In this document: positions 6,604-15,971 of the stretch, piece by piece | Numbering within the stretch: position 1 is the first letter of the stretch | Layout: each line of letters opens with the position of its first letter | From: Duganella guangzhouensis | GTDB lineage: Bacteria; Pseudomonadota; Gammaproteobacteria; Burkholderiales; Burkholderiaceae_D | Length of the DNA stretch: 64,000 bases | Direction: 5' to 3' | NCBI RefSeq assembly: GCF_009674535.1 | Contig: NZ_WKJK01000007.1 | Span: 186,001-250,000, forward strand | Translations under genes and position numbers: made by a program | Notes under the pieces: generated by a model | Databases searched by the model: none | What the model was told of the DNA's origin: nothing | The model's input: the letters and a program-made list of their open reading frames with translations, nothing else

Positions 6604-9243
6604 ATGATGATTGAAAGAGCTCTTACCCGATCTCTGCGCTTGATGTTCGCCGGCAGCCTGGCTGTTGGCATGCACGCCGCTGTTGCCCAAACCGATGACG
6701 CGCCGATTCAACGCGTTGAAGTGACCGGTTCCAGCATCAAGCGCCTGGCCACCGAAACCGCGCTGCCGATCACCACCATCAAGGCATCCGACTTCGAAAA
6801 GCAAGGTCTGACCACCGCCGCTGAAGTAATGAACACGCTGTCGATGAACCAAAGCTCGACCGGCTCCAGCCAGTCGGTCGGTTCCGGCACCGGTGGTATC
6901 GCTACCGCCGACCTGCGCGGCCTGGGCAGCAACAAGACGCTGGTGCTGCTGAACGGCCGCCGTCTGGCCAACCACCCGTTCAACGGCTCCTCGGTCGACC
7001 TGAACATCATTCCTGTGTCCGCGCTGGAACGCGTGGAAGTGCTGCGCGACGGCGCCTCGGCGATCTACGGTACCGACGCCATCGGCGGCGTGATCAACTT
7101 CATCACCAAGCGCTCGGTCACCGGCGGCACCGTCAGCGTCGAACGCTACCAGCCGCAAGCCAGCGGCGCCGGCGCGGAATCGCGCATGAACCTGTCGGGC
7201 GGCTACGGCGACCTGGACAAGGACGGCTGGAACGTGTTCGGCGTGTTCGACTTCCACAAGCAAACCGCACTGGACGCCGCCTCGCGCGACTTCTCCAGCA
7301 CCAGCGTGCGCGCCGACAAGGGCATCAACAACAGCAGCGGCACCTCGCAGCCGGCCAACTTCTATTCCGACAACGGCATCACCGGCAACCCTTACTACGC
7401 CAGCGGTTGCGTCGGCAAGGGTCTGATCACCAACAGCGCCAACGGCACCTGCCGCACCAACACCGTTGCCTACATCCAGGACATTCCTAAAACCCAGCAG
7501 GAATCCTTCCTGGGCAAGGCCACCTACAAGCTGAGCGAAGACAACATCGCCACCCTGGAATACCTGCACAGCCGTTCGACCAACGCCAGCAGCATCGCGC
7601 CGTCGCCGCTGACCGGCATCACCATGACCTCGGCCAGCCCGTACTATCCAGGCGGCAGCGCCGGCGTGCCGGCCGTGGCCGGCCTGACCGGTGAAGACCT
7701 GACGCTGAACTGGCGTACCGTGGCCGCCGGCAAGCGCCAGGGTTACGACACCTCGATCTCCGACCGCCTGGTACTGGCGTCGGAAGGTCTGGTGGCGGGC
7801 TGGGACTACAACGTCGGCCTGACCTACTCGATCAACAAGGCATCCAGCGCCTTCGTCGACGGCTACACCAACGACTCGCTGATCAAGGCTGGCGTGCTGA
7901 GCGGCATCCTGAATCCGTTCGGCGAGCAATCGGCCGCTGGCCAAGCCTACATCGACGCCGCCAAGCTGAAAGGCGAATACCTGGCGGCCAAGATGACCAG
8001 CATCGGCGTCGACGGCAAAGTCAGCCGTGAAATCTACCAGTTGCCAGCCGGCGGCGTCGGCTTCGCGGTCGGTACCGAATTCCGTCACGACAAAGCCACC
8101 TACGACGTCAACACCGCGCTGGCCTCGCAGGCATCGAGCTCCGGCTACGCCGACGCGCAAGACCAGGAAGGTCAGCGCAACATCGCCGCGCTGTACTCGG
8201 AAATCAGCGTTCCGCTGACCAAATCGCTGGAACTGTCGGGCGCCGCGCGTTACGACCACTACAGCGACGTTGGCGGCACCTTCAATCCGAAGGTCGGCCT
8301 GCGTTGGGAAGCCAGCAAGCAAGTGCTGTTCCGCACCTCGTACAACACCGGCTTCCGCGCGCCGACCCTGTACGACCTGCACGGCCCGGCCACCAAAACC
8401 TACACCAGCAACGCGTATGACGATCCAGTGCTGTGCGCTGGCGGCACCGCCGTATCGGGCGCCAACCCGAACACCGTCTGCAACACCCAGCAATACATCC
8501 GCAGCGGCGGCAACCCGAACCTGAAACCAGAGAAGTCGAAAACCTTCGCGCTGGGCGTGGTGTTCGAGCCGGTCAACTCGGTGTCGGTCTCGTTCGACTA
8601 CTTCAACATCAAGATCAAGGATTCGATCGGCACCGTGGCCGAGTCGACCATCTTCGACAACTACGAGAAGTACAAGAGCTACTTCGTGTACTCGGCTGAC
8701 GGCAAAACGCTGGAGTACGTGAACGCGGTGCTGGACAACCTGGGCGAAGTGAAAACTTCGGGCATCGACACCAGCCTGCGCTGGAAACTGCCACGTTCGT
8801 CGTTCGGCGACTTCGGCTTCTCGTTCGATGGCACCTGGGTCCACAGCTACAAGTACCAGAACGAAACCGGCGGCGAGTTCGTTGAAAACGTCGGCGTCTA
8901 CGGCGACAACGGTCCGGTCTTCCGCTGGAAGCACAACGCCACTCTGAACTGGAAAAAAGGCGTGTGGAGCGCATCGTTCTCGAACAAATTCCTGAGCGGT
9001 TACGAAGATGAGAACGACGTCGCGGCCGCGTACTACCACAAAGTACGCGCCTACTCGACCTACTCGACCTCGGCCAGCTACACCGGCATCAAGAACGTCG
9101 ACCTGACCGTCGGCATCAAGAACCTGTTCGACAGCGCGCCACCGTACACCAACCAGGGCACCACGTTCCAGAGCGGTTACGATCCACGCTACACCGACCC
9201 ACTGGGCCGCACCTTCTTCGTGAAAGCGACCTACAAGTTCTAA
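6604..9243 (+). CDS. TonB-dependent receptor, 879 residues
   Basis: A complete outer-membrane transporter. The start ATG (MMIERALTRSLRLMFAGS) follows AGGAG at 10 bases; longer in-frame starts upstream lie in AT-rich non-coding-looking sequence. The signal peptide ends near AAVAQ. The plug opens with IQRVEVTGSSIKR and contains LVLLNGRRLANHPF and VEVLRDGASAIYGTDAIGGV. The barrel ends with DPLGRTFFVKATYKF. It is most similar, by eye, to the receptor at 32929-35631 (shared IQRVE.TGS.IKR, SQSVGSGTGG-like and GFRAP segments). Upstream, 6290-6603 is a 314-bp gap to the aroG leader; I see no clear promoter in it. No neighbour reveals the substrate. Confidence 0.96.
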   Translation: MMIERALTRSLRLMFAGSLAVGMHAAVAQTDDAPIQRVEVTGSSIKRLATETALPITTIKASDFEKQGLTTAAEVMNTLSMNQSSTGSSQSVGSGTGGIATADLRGLGSNKTLVLLNGRRLANHPFNGSSVDLNIIPVSALERVEVLRDGASAIYGTDAIGGVINFITKRSVTGGTVSVERYQPQASGAGAESRMNLSGGYGDLDKDGWNVFGVFDFHKQTALDAASRDFSSTSVRADKGINNSSGTSQPANFYSDNGITGNPYYASGCVGKGLITNSANGTCRTNTVAYIQDIPKTQQESFLGKATYKLSEDNIATLEYLHSRSTNASSIAPSPLTGITMTSASPYYPGGSAGVPAVAGLTGEDLTLNWRTVAAGKRQGYDTSISDRLVLASEGLVAGWDYNVGLTYSINKASSAFVDGYTNDSLIKAGVLSGILNPFGEQSAAGQAYIDAAKLKGEYLAAKMTSIGVDGKVSREIYQLPAGGVGFAVGTEFRHDKATYDVNTALASQASSSGYADAQDQEGQRNIAALYSEISVPLTKSLELSGAARYDHYSDVGGTFNPKVGLRWEASKQVLFRTSYNTGFRAPTLYDLHGPATKTYTSNAYDDPVLCAGGTAVSGANPNTVCNTQQYIRSGGNPNLKPEKSKTFALGVVFEPVNSVSVSFDYFNIKIKDSIGTVAESTIFDNYEKYKSYFVYSADGKTLEYVNAVLDNLGEVKTSGIDTSLRWKLPRSSFGDFGFSFDGTWVHSYKYQNETGGEFVENVGVYGDNGPVFRWKHNATLNWKKGVWSASFSNKFLSGYEDENDVAAAYYHKVRAYSTYSTSASYTGIKNVDLTVGIKNLFDSAPPYTNQGTTFQSGYDPRYTDPLGRTFFVKATYKF

Positions 9244-9254
9244 GCACGTAAAAA

Positions 9255-9308
9255 AGCCCGGCATTGCCGGGCTCGCTTACCAGGCCCGGCGTTTGCCGGG
9301 CTTTTTTT
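9255..9308. terminator. Two back-to-back terminator hairpins
   Basis: Two GC-rich hairpins sit in tandem between convergent genes. AGCCCGGC-ATT-GCCGGGCT (9255-9273) is preceded by an A-tract and so terminates the minus-strand tldD transcript. GCCCGGC-GTTT-GCCGGGC (9284-9301) with seven T terminates the plus-strand receptor transcript. Confidence 0.88.
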
Positions 9309-9312
9309 ATGC

Positions 9313-10773
9313 TTACGCGGTGCCGCCGACGGTGACGCCGTCCAGACGCAGCGTCGGCTGGCCAACGCCAACCGGCACGCTCTGGCCTTCCTTGCCGCAC
9401 ACGCCGATGCCCGGGTCCAGCTTCATGTCATTGCCGATCATCGACACACGGTTCAGCACTTCCGGACCGTTGCCGATCAGCGTCGCGCCCTTCACCGGAT
9501 AGGTGATCTTGCCATTCTCGATCATGTAGGCCTCGCTGGCCGAGAACACGAACTTGCCGTTGGTGATGTCGACCTGACCACCGCCAAAATTCACCGCATA
9601 CAAGCCATTTTTCACCGAAGCCAGAATCTCGCCCGGATCCTTGTCGCCACCCAGCATATAAGTGTTGGTCATGCGCGGCATCGGCAGGTGGGCGAACGAT
9701 TCGCGACGCGCATTGCCGGTGACCGGCATCTTCATCAGGCGCGCGTTCATGGTGTCCTGGATATAGCCTTTCAGGATGCCGTCCTCGATCAGCGTGGTGC
9801 ACTGGGTTGGATTACCCTCATCGTCGATGTTGAGCGAACCGCGGCGATCCGCCAGCGTGCCATCGTCGACCACAGTGACGCCCTTGGCCGCCACGCGCTC
9901 GCCAATGCGGCCGGAGAACGTCGACGAGCCCTTGCGGTTGAAGTCGCCCTCCAGGCCGTGGCCGATCGCCTCGTGCAGCAGGATACCCGGCCAGCCAGGG
10001 CCCAGCACCACGGTCATCGGGCCGGCCGGCGCCGGACGCGCATCCAGATTCACCACCGCCGAGTTGACGGCGTCGGTCGCATACTGATCCAGCAGCGCAT
10101 CGCTGAAATAGCCGTAGTCGTAACGGCCACCACCGCCCGACGAGCCGACTTCACGGCGGCCATTCTGCTCAACGATCACGGTCAGCGAGACCCGCACCAG
10201 CGGACGAATATCGGCCGCCAGCACGCCATCGCTGCGCACCACCAGCACCACATCGTATTCGCCGGCCAGGCTGGCCATCACCTGCACCACGCGCGGATCC
10301 TTGGCGCGCGCCATTTTCTCGATGCGCTCCAGCAGCTGCACCTTGGCGGTGGCGTCCAGCGACACCAGCGGATCATGCGGCAGATACAGCGCGCGGCCGC
10401 CGACATGGTTCATGGCGCCAGCCACTTTGATCTTGCCAGCGCCAGCACGGGCGATGGTGCGGGTGGCGGCAGCCGCGTCCAGCAGCGCCGCTTCGGAAAT
10501 CTCGTCGGAGTAGGAAAACGCGGTCTTGTCGCCCGACACCGCGCGCACGCCGACGCCCTGGTCGATCGAGAAACTGCCGGTCTTGACGATCCCCTCTTCC
10601 AGGCTCCAGCCCTCGTTCTTGGTGAACTGGAAATACAAGTCGGCATAGTCGACTTTGTGGGTGAACATCGCGCCCAGCGTTTTCAGCAGCTTGCCTTCGT
10701 CCAGCCCGAACGGCGTCAGCAGGATATCGCGCGCTACGGACAGGGTGGACAGATTCGGTTCAAATGGCTTCAT
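9313..10773 (-). CDS. tldD: Metalloprotease TldD
   Basis: A 486-residue member of the TldD/PmbA zinc-metalloprotease family. TldD pairs with TldE/PmbA to degrade small peptides and to mature ribosomally made peptides such as microcin B17; it also affects CcdA turnover. The zinc motif HExxxH is visible as [11 protein letters not shown], with a nearby glycine-rich segment ([11 protein letters not shown]). The length fits full-size TldD. It is the last gene of a minus-strand cluster yhdP - amidase - tldD, 42 bases after the amidase. The partner gene tldE is not in the window. Confidence 0.96.
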   Translation of the reverse strand: MKPFEPNLSTLSVARDILLTPFGLDEGKLLKTLGAMFTHKVDYADLYFQFTKNEGWSLEEGIVKTGSFSIDQGVGVRAVSGDKTAFSYSDEISEAALLDAAAATRTIARAGAGKIKVAGAMNHVGGRALYLPHDPLVSLDATAKVQLLERIEKMARAKDPRVVQVMASLAGEYDVVLVVRSDGVLAADIRPLVRVSLTVIVEQNGRREVGSSGGGGRYDYGYFSDALLDQYATDAVNSAVVNLDARPAPAGPMTVVLGPGWPGILLHEAIGHGLEGDFNRKGSSTFSGRIGERVAAKGVTVVDDGTLADRRGSLNIDDEGNPTQCTTLIEDGILKGYIQDTMNARLMKMPVTGNARRESFAHLPMPRMTNTYMLGGDKDPGEILASVKNGLYAVNFGGGQVDITNGKFVFSASEAYMIENGKITYPVKGATLIGNGPEVLNRVSMIGNDMKLDPGIGVCGKEGQSVPVGVGQPTLRLDGVTVGGTA

Positions 10774-10815
10774 GGTGATGCTTTCTGTAAAAGGTTAGCG
10801 CCATTGTAGTGGATA

Positions 10816-11616
10816 TCACATGGTGCGGTGTTTCAAGGCAGGCAAGCTCTCGCGCACGCCTTCCATGTAGGTCAGGTCGATCTCGCCCTTGACCACGCCC
10901 TCGCCCTCGGCCAGCACCGACTTGACCGAGCCCCACGGGTCGATCAGCATGCTGTGGCCCCAGGTGCGGCGGCCGTTTGGATGGATGCCGCCCTGCGCCG
11001 CCGCCAGTACATAGCACTGGTTTTCAATGGCGCGCGCGCGCAGCAGGATTTCCCAGTGCGCCATGCCGGTGGTGTAAGTAAACGCGGCCGGCAGCACGAT
11101 CAGCGATACCGGCCCCATGGCGCGGAACAGCTCGGGGAAGCGCAGGTCGTAGCACACCGACATGCCGACCTTGCCGAACGGCGCCTCGAACACGCCCAGA
11201 TGCTGGCCCGGCACAATGGTCTTCGATTCGTTGTACGACTCGGTGCCCTTGGTGAAACCGAACAGGTGGATCTTGTCGTAACGGCCGACATGCTCGCCAT
11301 CCGGGTTGTACACCAGCGTGGTGTTGATGACCTTGGCCGGATCATCCGACGCCAGCGGCAGCGTGCCGCCGATCAGCCAGATTTTCAGTTCGCGCGCCAG
11401 ACCGGACATGAAGTCCTGAATCGGACCGCTGCCCAGCGGTTCGGCCACCTTGACCTTGTCACTGTCATGCAAGCCCATGATGGCCCAGTATTCCGGCAAC
11501 AACACCAGCCGGGCGCCGTCCTGCGCGGCCTGGGTGACCAGGCGGCGCGCGGTGACGATGTTTTCATCCACGGACGGCGAGGAAATCATTTGTACGGCGG
11601 CGACGGTATTGTTCAT
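10816..11616 (-). CDS. Carbon-nitrogen hydrolase (Nit/omega-amidase-like)
   Basis: A 266-residue nitrilase-superfamily enzyme. The Glu-Lys-Cys triad is recognisable: LLPEYW (Glu), RYDKIHLF (Lys) and VGMSVCYDLRFPELFR (Cys). The Nit1/Nit2 branch deaminates damaged or alpha-keto dicarboxylic amides (deaminated glutathione, alpha-ketoglutaramate), and this sequence fits it best. The exact substrate is inferred. Its ATG overlaps the TGA of yhdP by four bases (ATGA), indicating translational coupling. The cluster yhdP-nit-tldD opposite glnE is an arrangement I associate with betaproteobacteria. Confidence 0.92.
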   Translation of the reverse strand: MNNTVAAVQMISSPSVDENIVTARRLVTQAAQDGARLVLLPEYWAIMGLHDSDKVKVAEPLGSGPIQDFMSGLARELKIWLIGGTLPLASDDPAKVINTTLVYNPDGEHVGRYDKIHLFGFTKGTESYNESKTIVPGQHLGVFEAPFGKVGMSVCYDLRFPELFRAMGPVSLIVLPAAFTYTTGMAHWEILLRARAIENQCYVLAAAQGGIHPNGRRTWGHSMLIDPWGSVKSVLAEGEGVVKGEIDLTYMEGVRESLPALKHRTM

Positions 11617-14600
11617 GGCGATCCTTTGGCGGGTTCCAGTTTAGTGGCATCGAGCTTGGTGACGACCGGCGCCTTCCATGGGCCGGACACCTGCATATGA
11701 TAGGTCAAGGCTTTCATCACCGGTGCACTGAGGAACAGTTGCGCCAGGAAACTGCCCAGCCCGATCACCGGATTGACCGCCAGCGCATACACCAGCGGCG
11801 CGGTGCCGAGATTGACCTGCGGTATCACCACCACATGCAGATTGGTGGTTTCGTTGGCGATATCGGCGCTGCCATCCATCAGCACAGTGGCGGCCACGCC
11901 GTGCATTTTCAAGTTGTCGGTCTTGACGATGCCGCGATCGATGCTGGCGCCAGCGGTAATGCCGTCAAATGCCAGCCCTTCCGAGAATACGTCGTGGAAA
12001 TCCAGCTTCAGCAGGCGCGGCAGCGCTTGCAGGCTCAGCACGCCCAGCAGCTTGGCGGCGCCCGGATCCTGCTTGAGGAACTGGCCCTTCTCAACATTCA
12101 GCATGATATTGCCCGACAGGCTGGGCAGATCCATAGAATACGGCAAGCCCTTCCACGCCACCTCGCCCTTCAGCGAGCCCTTGCCGCCCTTGATGGTGTC
12201 GGCGTAGCCAAAGCGCTCCAGCAATTTGCCGGAATCGCGGATGTCGAGGTTGAAGTTGAGGCTGGTGTCGTGCACGCCATCCTTGCTGACCCACTTGCCT
12301 GTGCCGCTCAGCTCGCCATCGGCATTGGCCAGCGACAGCTTGTTGACACGCCACTCGCGCGCACTCTGCACTTGCGCATTGTTGGCCTGCAGCTCCAGCC
12401 GGCCCAGCGGCCGGTTAAACAATTCGAAGCGCTCGACCACCACGTCCAGCGCCGGGATGGTGGTGGTGCTGCCCTTGCCATCCAGCAGTTCCTGCACATC
12501 GCTGGAGGCCGATTCCGGAATCACCAACGAGGATAGACGCGCGGTCACCTTGCCGAGGCCGGCGCCGGTGGACGGCTCGGCCCAGGTGACGAAACCATTG
12601 GCCTGGGTGGAGTCGACGCTGACCTGCCAGGTGCCTTTTTGATGGGTGACACCGACCACCACGTTTTCCAGTTTGCGGCCACCCAGCACCAGCTCGCTGG
12701 CGCGCGCGGCCAGGGTATCCGGCATCACGTACTGGCTGAAGTCGCTGCTGTCGGACGATGTCGGCGCCGTGTTCGCACTGCCGCCGGCGCTGGCGATCGT
12801 GTCGCCAAAGTCGAGCCAGTTGTCGACATTCAGCTGCGGCAGGCTGATGTTGAAAGCCATGCCGCTGTCCGGCTCCGGCGCCGGCGTGTTGACGCCGATG
12901 CCGCCGCGCACCAGTTTCCAATGTCCTTTGGGCAGCTTCTGGCGCTGGTAGCGCGCCGCCACGCCGCTGCCGAGGCTGATGCGGATATCGTCGTGGTAAG
13001 CGCCGGCGGCATCCGCCACCAGCCCGCTGGTCAGCAGGAAGCGCAACGGCATGTTGTCGGCGGCGGGCTTGCGCAGCGGCGCAGGCAAGCTCAGCCCCAG
13101 CCCATTCAGACTGGAATCGACCGCCACGATCACCTGGTGATCGCGCACCGTCACCGTGCCGTTGTAGCGGGTCGCGCCCGAGAAGTGATCGGACAGGCGC
13201 TGCATCGACGCCATCGGATACGCCTGGCGGAAGCCGTCCACCGTCATCAGGCCACCCAGCTTGACCACGATGGCGTTGTCCTTCTGGGTGCCACCGGTAA
13301 TCGACACCGGACCGCCAAGGAAGTTGCCGGACAGCTGGTTCAGATTAACGCCGCGTTCGTTGAATTCGATCTTGCCCTGCGAGCCTTGCACCACCGGCAT
13401 ATCGTTCATCAGCGTGATGTCGTTGCCGTTCAGTTGCACCGTGCCGTTGACCTTGGTGTCGATGGCATGCGCCAGCGGAATGCGCAAACTCAGCGCCAGC
13501 TTGGCGTTGCCGCTGGCCTGGGTCTCGTCGGTGAAGTGCGAGATCCATTCCAGCACCGGGCTGCTGGCCACGTACTTGAGAAATTCCTGCATCGGCGCGG
13601 CGGCGTTGCCGTCGATTTCCAGCATCGAATCGTGCACCATCAGATCCGGGATCACCGCCTTGACGTTGCTGAGCGCGGCGCCGCCGGTGGTGGCGGTGTC
13701 GCCATTGATTTCCATGCGCGCGCGTTCGAACACGAAGCTGCCCTTGATGTGTTCGGCCTGCGGCCACAGCGGCAGCGGCTTGCCATCCTTGCCCAGCTCC
13801 TTGCCGTCGTGCAGATAGTAGCCCGGCTCGTAATTCAGCTTGCCTTCGGTCAGCTTGCCGGCGACGCGGAATTCACCGCGCGCCTTGTCGGCGCCATGGA
13901 ACGGGAAATGCGCCAGGTCGCCGCGCAGGCGCAGCGTGACGTCGGTGGCGACGCCGCCCTCCAGCGCGCCGGTCAGCCAGTGGGTCAACTCCGGCGGCGT
14001 TTGCATCGGCAGGTAGCGGCCGATACGGTTCAGTTGGAAGCCGGTCAGCGTGCCGCTCAGGTCGGCCTTGCCCGGGCCTTTGCCAGACAGCGGTATCGTG
14101 TGCGAGCCCTGCAGCGTGCCCTTCATGCCCTCCTGCTCGAAATCCATCGAATCGATCTGGAACAGCAACTGGTTGTCGGCCTCGAACGACCAGCGCGCTT
14201 TCAGATTCAGATAGTCAAACGGCATCGATGCTTCGGCAAAATAATCCGGCATCTGCAGCACCAGCTGCTGCGAATTCAGGTTGAAGCTGCCGCCCTTCTC
14301 GGTGGCGTCGATCGAGCCGGTGAGGTTGTCGAAGCCGGGTAGCGCCGGCATGCCGGCAATCGCCGGGGTCTTGCCGACTTTCGGCTGCGCCTGGCGCGGC
14401 GGCTGCGGCTTCAGGCCCAGCCCGACCAGATCGCCCTTGATGCGATAGGTTTGCAGCGCCGGGAACGTGCCCTGCCACTCGGCGGAGAAATTCTGCAGCA
14501 GGCCGCGCGGCGCGAAACTGGCCACCATCTTGTGCTGCTGCTCGGTCAGCGGCAGGCGCTCGGCCAGGCCGGCCAGGGTTTGCAAATCCAGCTGGCGGGC

Positions 14601-15794
14601 TTGTACTTCGACCCGTTCCGGCCGCGCGCCGGACGCGGCCACATAGGTTTCCGACAGCGAGGTCGGCGCCATCACCAAACCGTCGCGCGTGGTCAGCGTC
14701 AGATTGTCCAGCTGCAGGCTGTGGCCCAGCGCGCCAAAGCCCGGCGTGGCGGCGCCCTGGCGCGCCAGCGGCGGCCGCACTTCTTCACGCGCGGCGATGC
14801 GGCCGCTCAACTGCTGCAAATCCAGCAACGGCAATTCCTTGCCCAGCACGGCGGTGACATCGTTCAGGCCGACGTCGGCGGTGAACTCGGTCAGGCGCGA
14901 CTGGTCCACACTGGCCCAGGCCTGCAGCGAGCCACTGCCCCGACTCAGTTCGAATGGATACGGTATCCAGGTCTTCCACGCCAGCAGGTCGGCGTTGCGC
15001 ACATCGGCATAGACTTCGCCGCGCCACATCGATACATTGGAAACGCGCGCGCCAAAGGCCGGATGGGTGAAGTCGGCGCGCAGGTCGAGCGGGGCGGCCA
15101 GCGCCGCCGGCGGCGTCGCCCGCACCGCAAACTGGTGGTGCAGCCAGTTATTACGCAGCACCAGCGACAGATTGTCCAGCACCAGCGGCGGCGTCGCGCG
15201 CTGGCGATCGGTCCATTGCAGCCGGCCTTCCTGGATCACGATTTCACGCTGGGTCAGCAGCCAGTCCAGCCCCTTGCCATCGCTTTTCTTGTTGAGGTCG
15301 ACGTACACGCCAGCCACATACAGCCGGCCATCGGCCTCGCGCAATATCGACAAGTCCGGCCTGCCGAGTTCCAGCGCGTGCAGGCGCAGCGTGGCGCTGG
15401 GCAAGCTCCACCACGACAGCGTGGCCGACACGCTAGGCAGCGTCAGCGCCGCCCGGCCCTGGCCATCGTGCAGCACCACGTCGCCCAGGAACAGATAGGG
15501 ACGGAAACCGTTCCACGAGGCATAAATACGGGAAATAGTGACCGGATTGCCGAGCGCGCGGCTGGCAACATCTTCGATATTGCCCTTGTAATGATCGATG
15601 TTCGGCAGCACCACGTAGCGCAGCGTCAGGAACAGGATGGTGAAGGCAAAATACAACACCAGCGCCAGCTTCAGGGTGAAGCCCAGCACATGGTGGGTGG
15701 CCAGATTGCAGATCCGATAGGCCGCACGAAGCCGATGCCAGCGCGCGGCCAATGGGCCCTCGCCTGTCACGGTCTCCTCTTCTGGTTTTTGCAT
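11613..15794 (-). CDS. yhdP: YhdP family AsmA-like envelope protein
   Basis: A 1393-residue protein with one N-terminal membrane helix (about residues 38-62, HVLGFTLKLALVLYFAFTIL). It is followed by long repeating beta-rich AsmA/DUF3971 sequence. YhdP-type proteins span the periplasm and take part in phospholipid transport to the outer membrane together with TamB and YdbH. N-terminal landmarks such as ALGNPVTISRIYASWNGFRP and C-terminal GLSLPAPL and FDGITAGASIDRGIVKTDNL support the assignment. The size matches the family (about 1270-1400). It is the first gene of the operon with the amidase and tldD, divergent from glnE. Confidence 0.93.
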   Translation of the reverse strand: MQKPEEETVTGEGPLAARWHRLRAAYRICNLATHHVLGFTLKLALVLYFAFTILFLTLRYVVLPNIDHYKGNIEDVASRALGNPVTISRIYASWNGFRPYLFLGDVVLHDGQGRAALTLPSVSATLSWWSLPSATLRLHALELGRPDLSILREADGRLYVAGVYVDLNKKSDGKGLDWLLTQREIVIQEGRLQWTDRQRATPPLVLDNLSLVLRNNWLHHQFAVRATPPAALAAPLDLRADFTHPAFGARVSNVSMWRGEVYADVRNADLLAWKTWIPYPFELSRGSGSLQAWASVDQSRLTEFTADVGLNDVTAVLGKELPLLDLQQLSGRIAAREEVRPPLARQGAATPGFGALGHSLQLDNLTLTTRDGLVMAPTSLSETYVAASGARPERVEVQARQLDLQTLAGLAERLPLTEQQHKMVASFAPRGLLQNFSAEWQGTFPALQTYRIKGDLVGLGLKPQPPRQAQPKVGKTPAIAGMPALPGFDNLTGSIDATEKGGSFNLNSQQLVLQMPDYFAEASMPFDYLNLKARWSFEADNQLLFQIDSMDFEQEGMKGTLQGSHTIPLSGKGPGKADLSGTLTGFQLNRIGRYLPMQTPPELTHWLTGALEGGVATDVTLRLRGDLAHFPFHGADKARGEFRVAGKLTEGKLNYEPGYYLHDGKELGKDGKPLPLWPQAEHIKGSFVFERARMEINGDTATTGGAALSNVKAVIPDLMVHDSMLEIDGNAAAPMQEFLKYVASSPVLEWISHFTDETQASGNAKLALSLRIPLAHAIDTKVNGTVQLNGNDITLMNDMPVVQGSQGKIEFNERGVNLNQLSGNFLGGPVSITGGTQKDNAIVVKLGGLMTVDGFRQAYPMASMQRLSDHFSGATRYNGTVTVRDHQVIVAVDSSLNGLGLSLPAPLRKPAADNMPLRFLLTSGLVADAAGAYHDDIRISLGSGVAARYQRQKLPKGHWKLVRGGIGVNTPAPEPDSGMAFNISLPQLNVDNWLDFGDTIASAGGSANTAPTSSDSSDFSQYVMPDTLAARASELVLGGRKLENVVVGVTHQKGTWQVSVDSTQANGFVTWAEPSTGAGLGKVTARLSSLVIPESASSDVQELLDGKGSTTTIPALDVVVERFELFNRPLGRLELQANNAQVQSAREWRVNKLSLANADGELSGTGKWVSKDGVHDTSLNFNLDIRDSGKLLERFGYADTIKGGKGSLKGEVAWKGLPYSMDLPSLSGNIMLNVEKGQFLKQDPGAAKLLGVLSLQALPRLLKLDFHDVFSEGLAFDGITAGASIDRGIVKTDNLKMHGVAATVLMDGSADIANETTNLHVVVIPQVNLGTAPLVYALAVNPVIGLGSFLAQLFLSAPVMKALTYHMQVSGPWKAPVVTKLDATKLEPAKGSP

Positions 15795-15971
15795 TAATAC
15801 GCTAATAAATCAGGCCACGCGTCAAATAAATCGCTAAACTCGGTTTTCAAGCTCTGAAGCCTGCGCGCTCATTCTACCTTATCCCCCTGCGGAAACCCGT
15901 CACGGATGAGCAGAAAGCGCCGGTTTTACATGCTTTACACGCCGTAACCAAATCAAGGAAACATCCCGCGC

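Noticed and set aside
6535..9264. 909-codon minus-strand frame opposite a TonB receptor
   Set aside because: Mirror of the receptor reading frame; long antisense frames are common in high-GC genomes.
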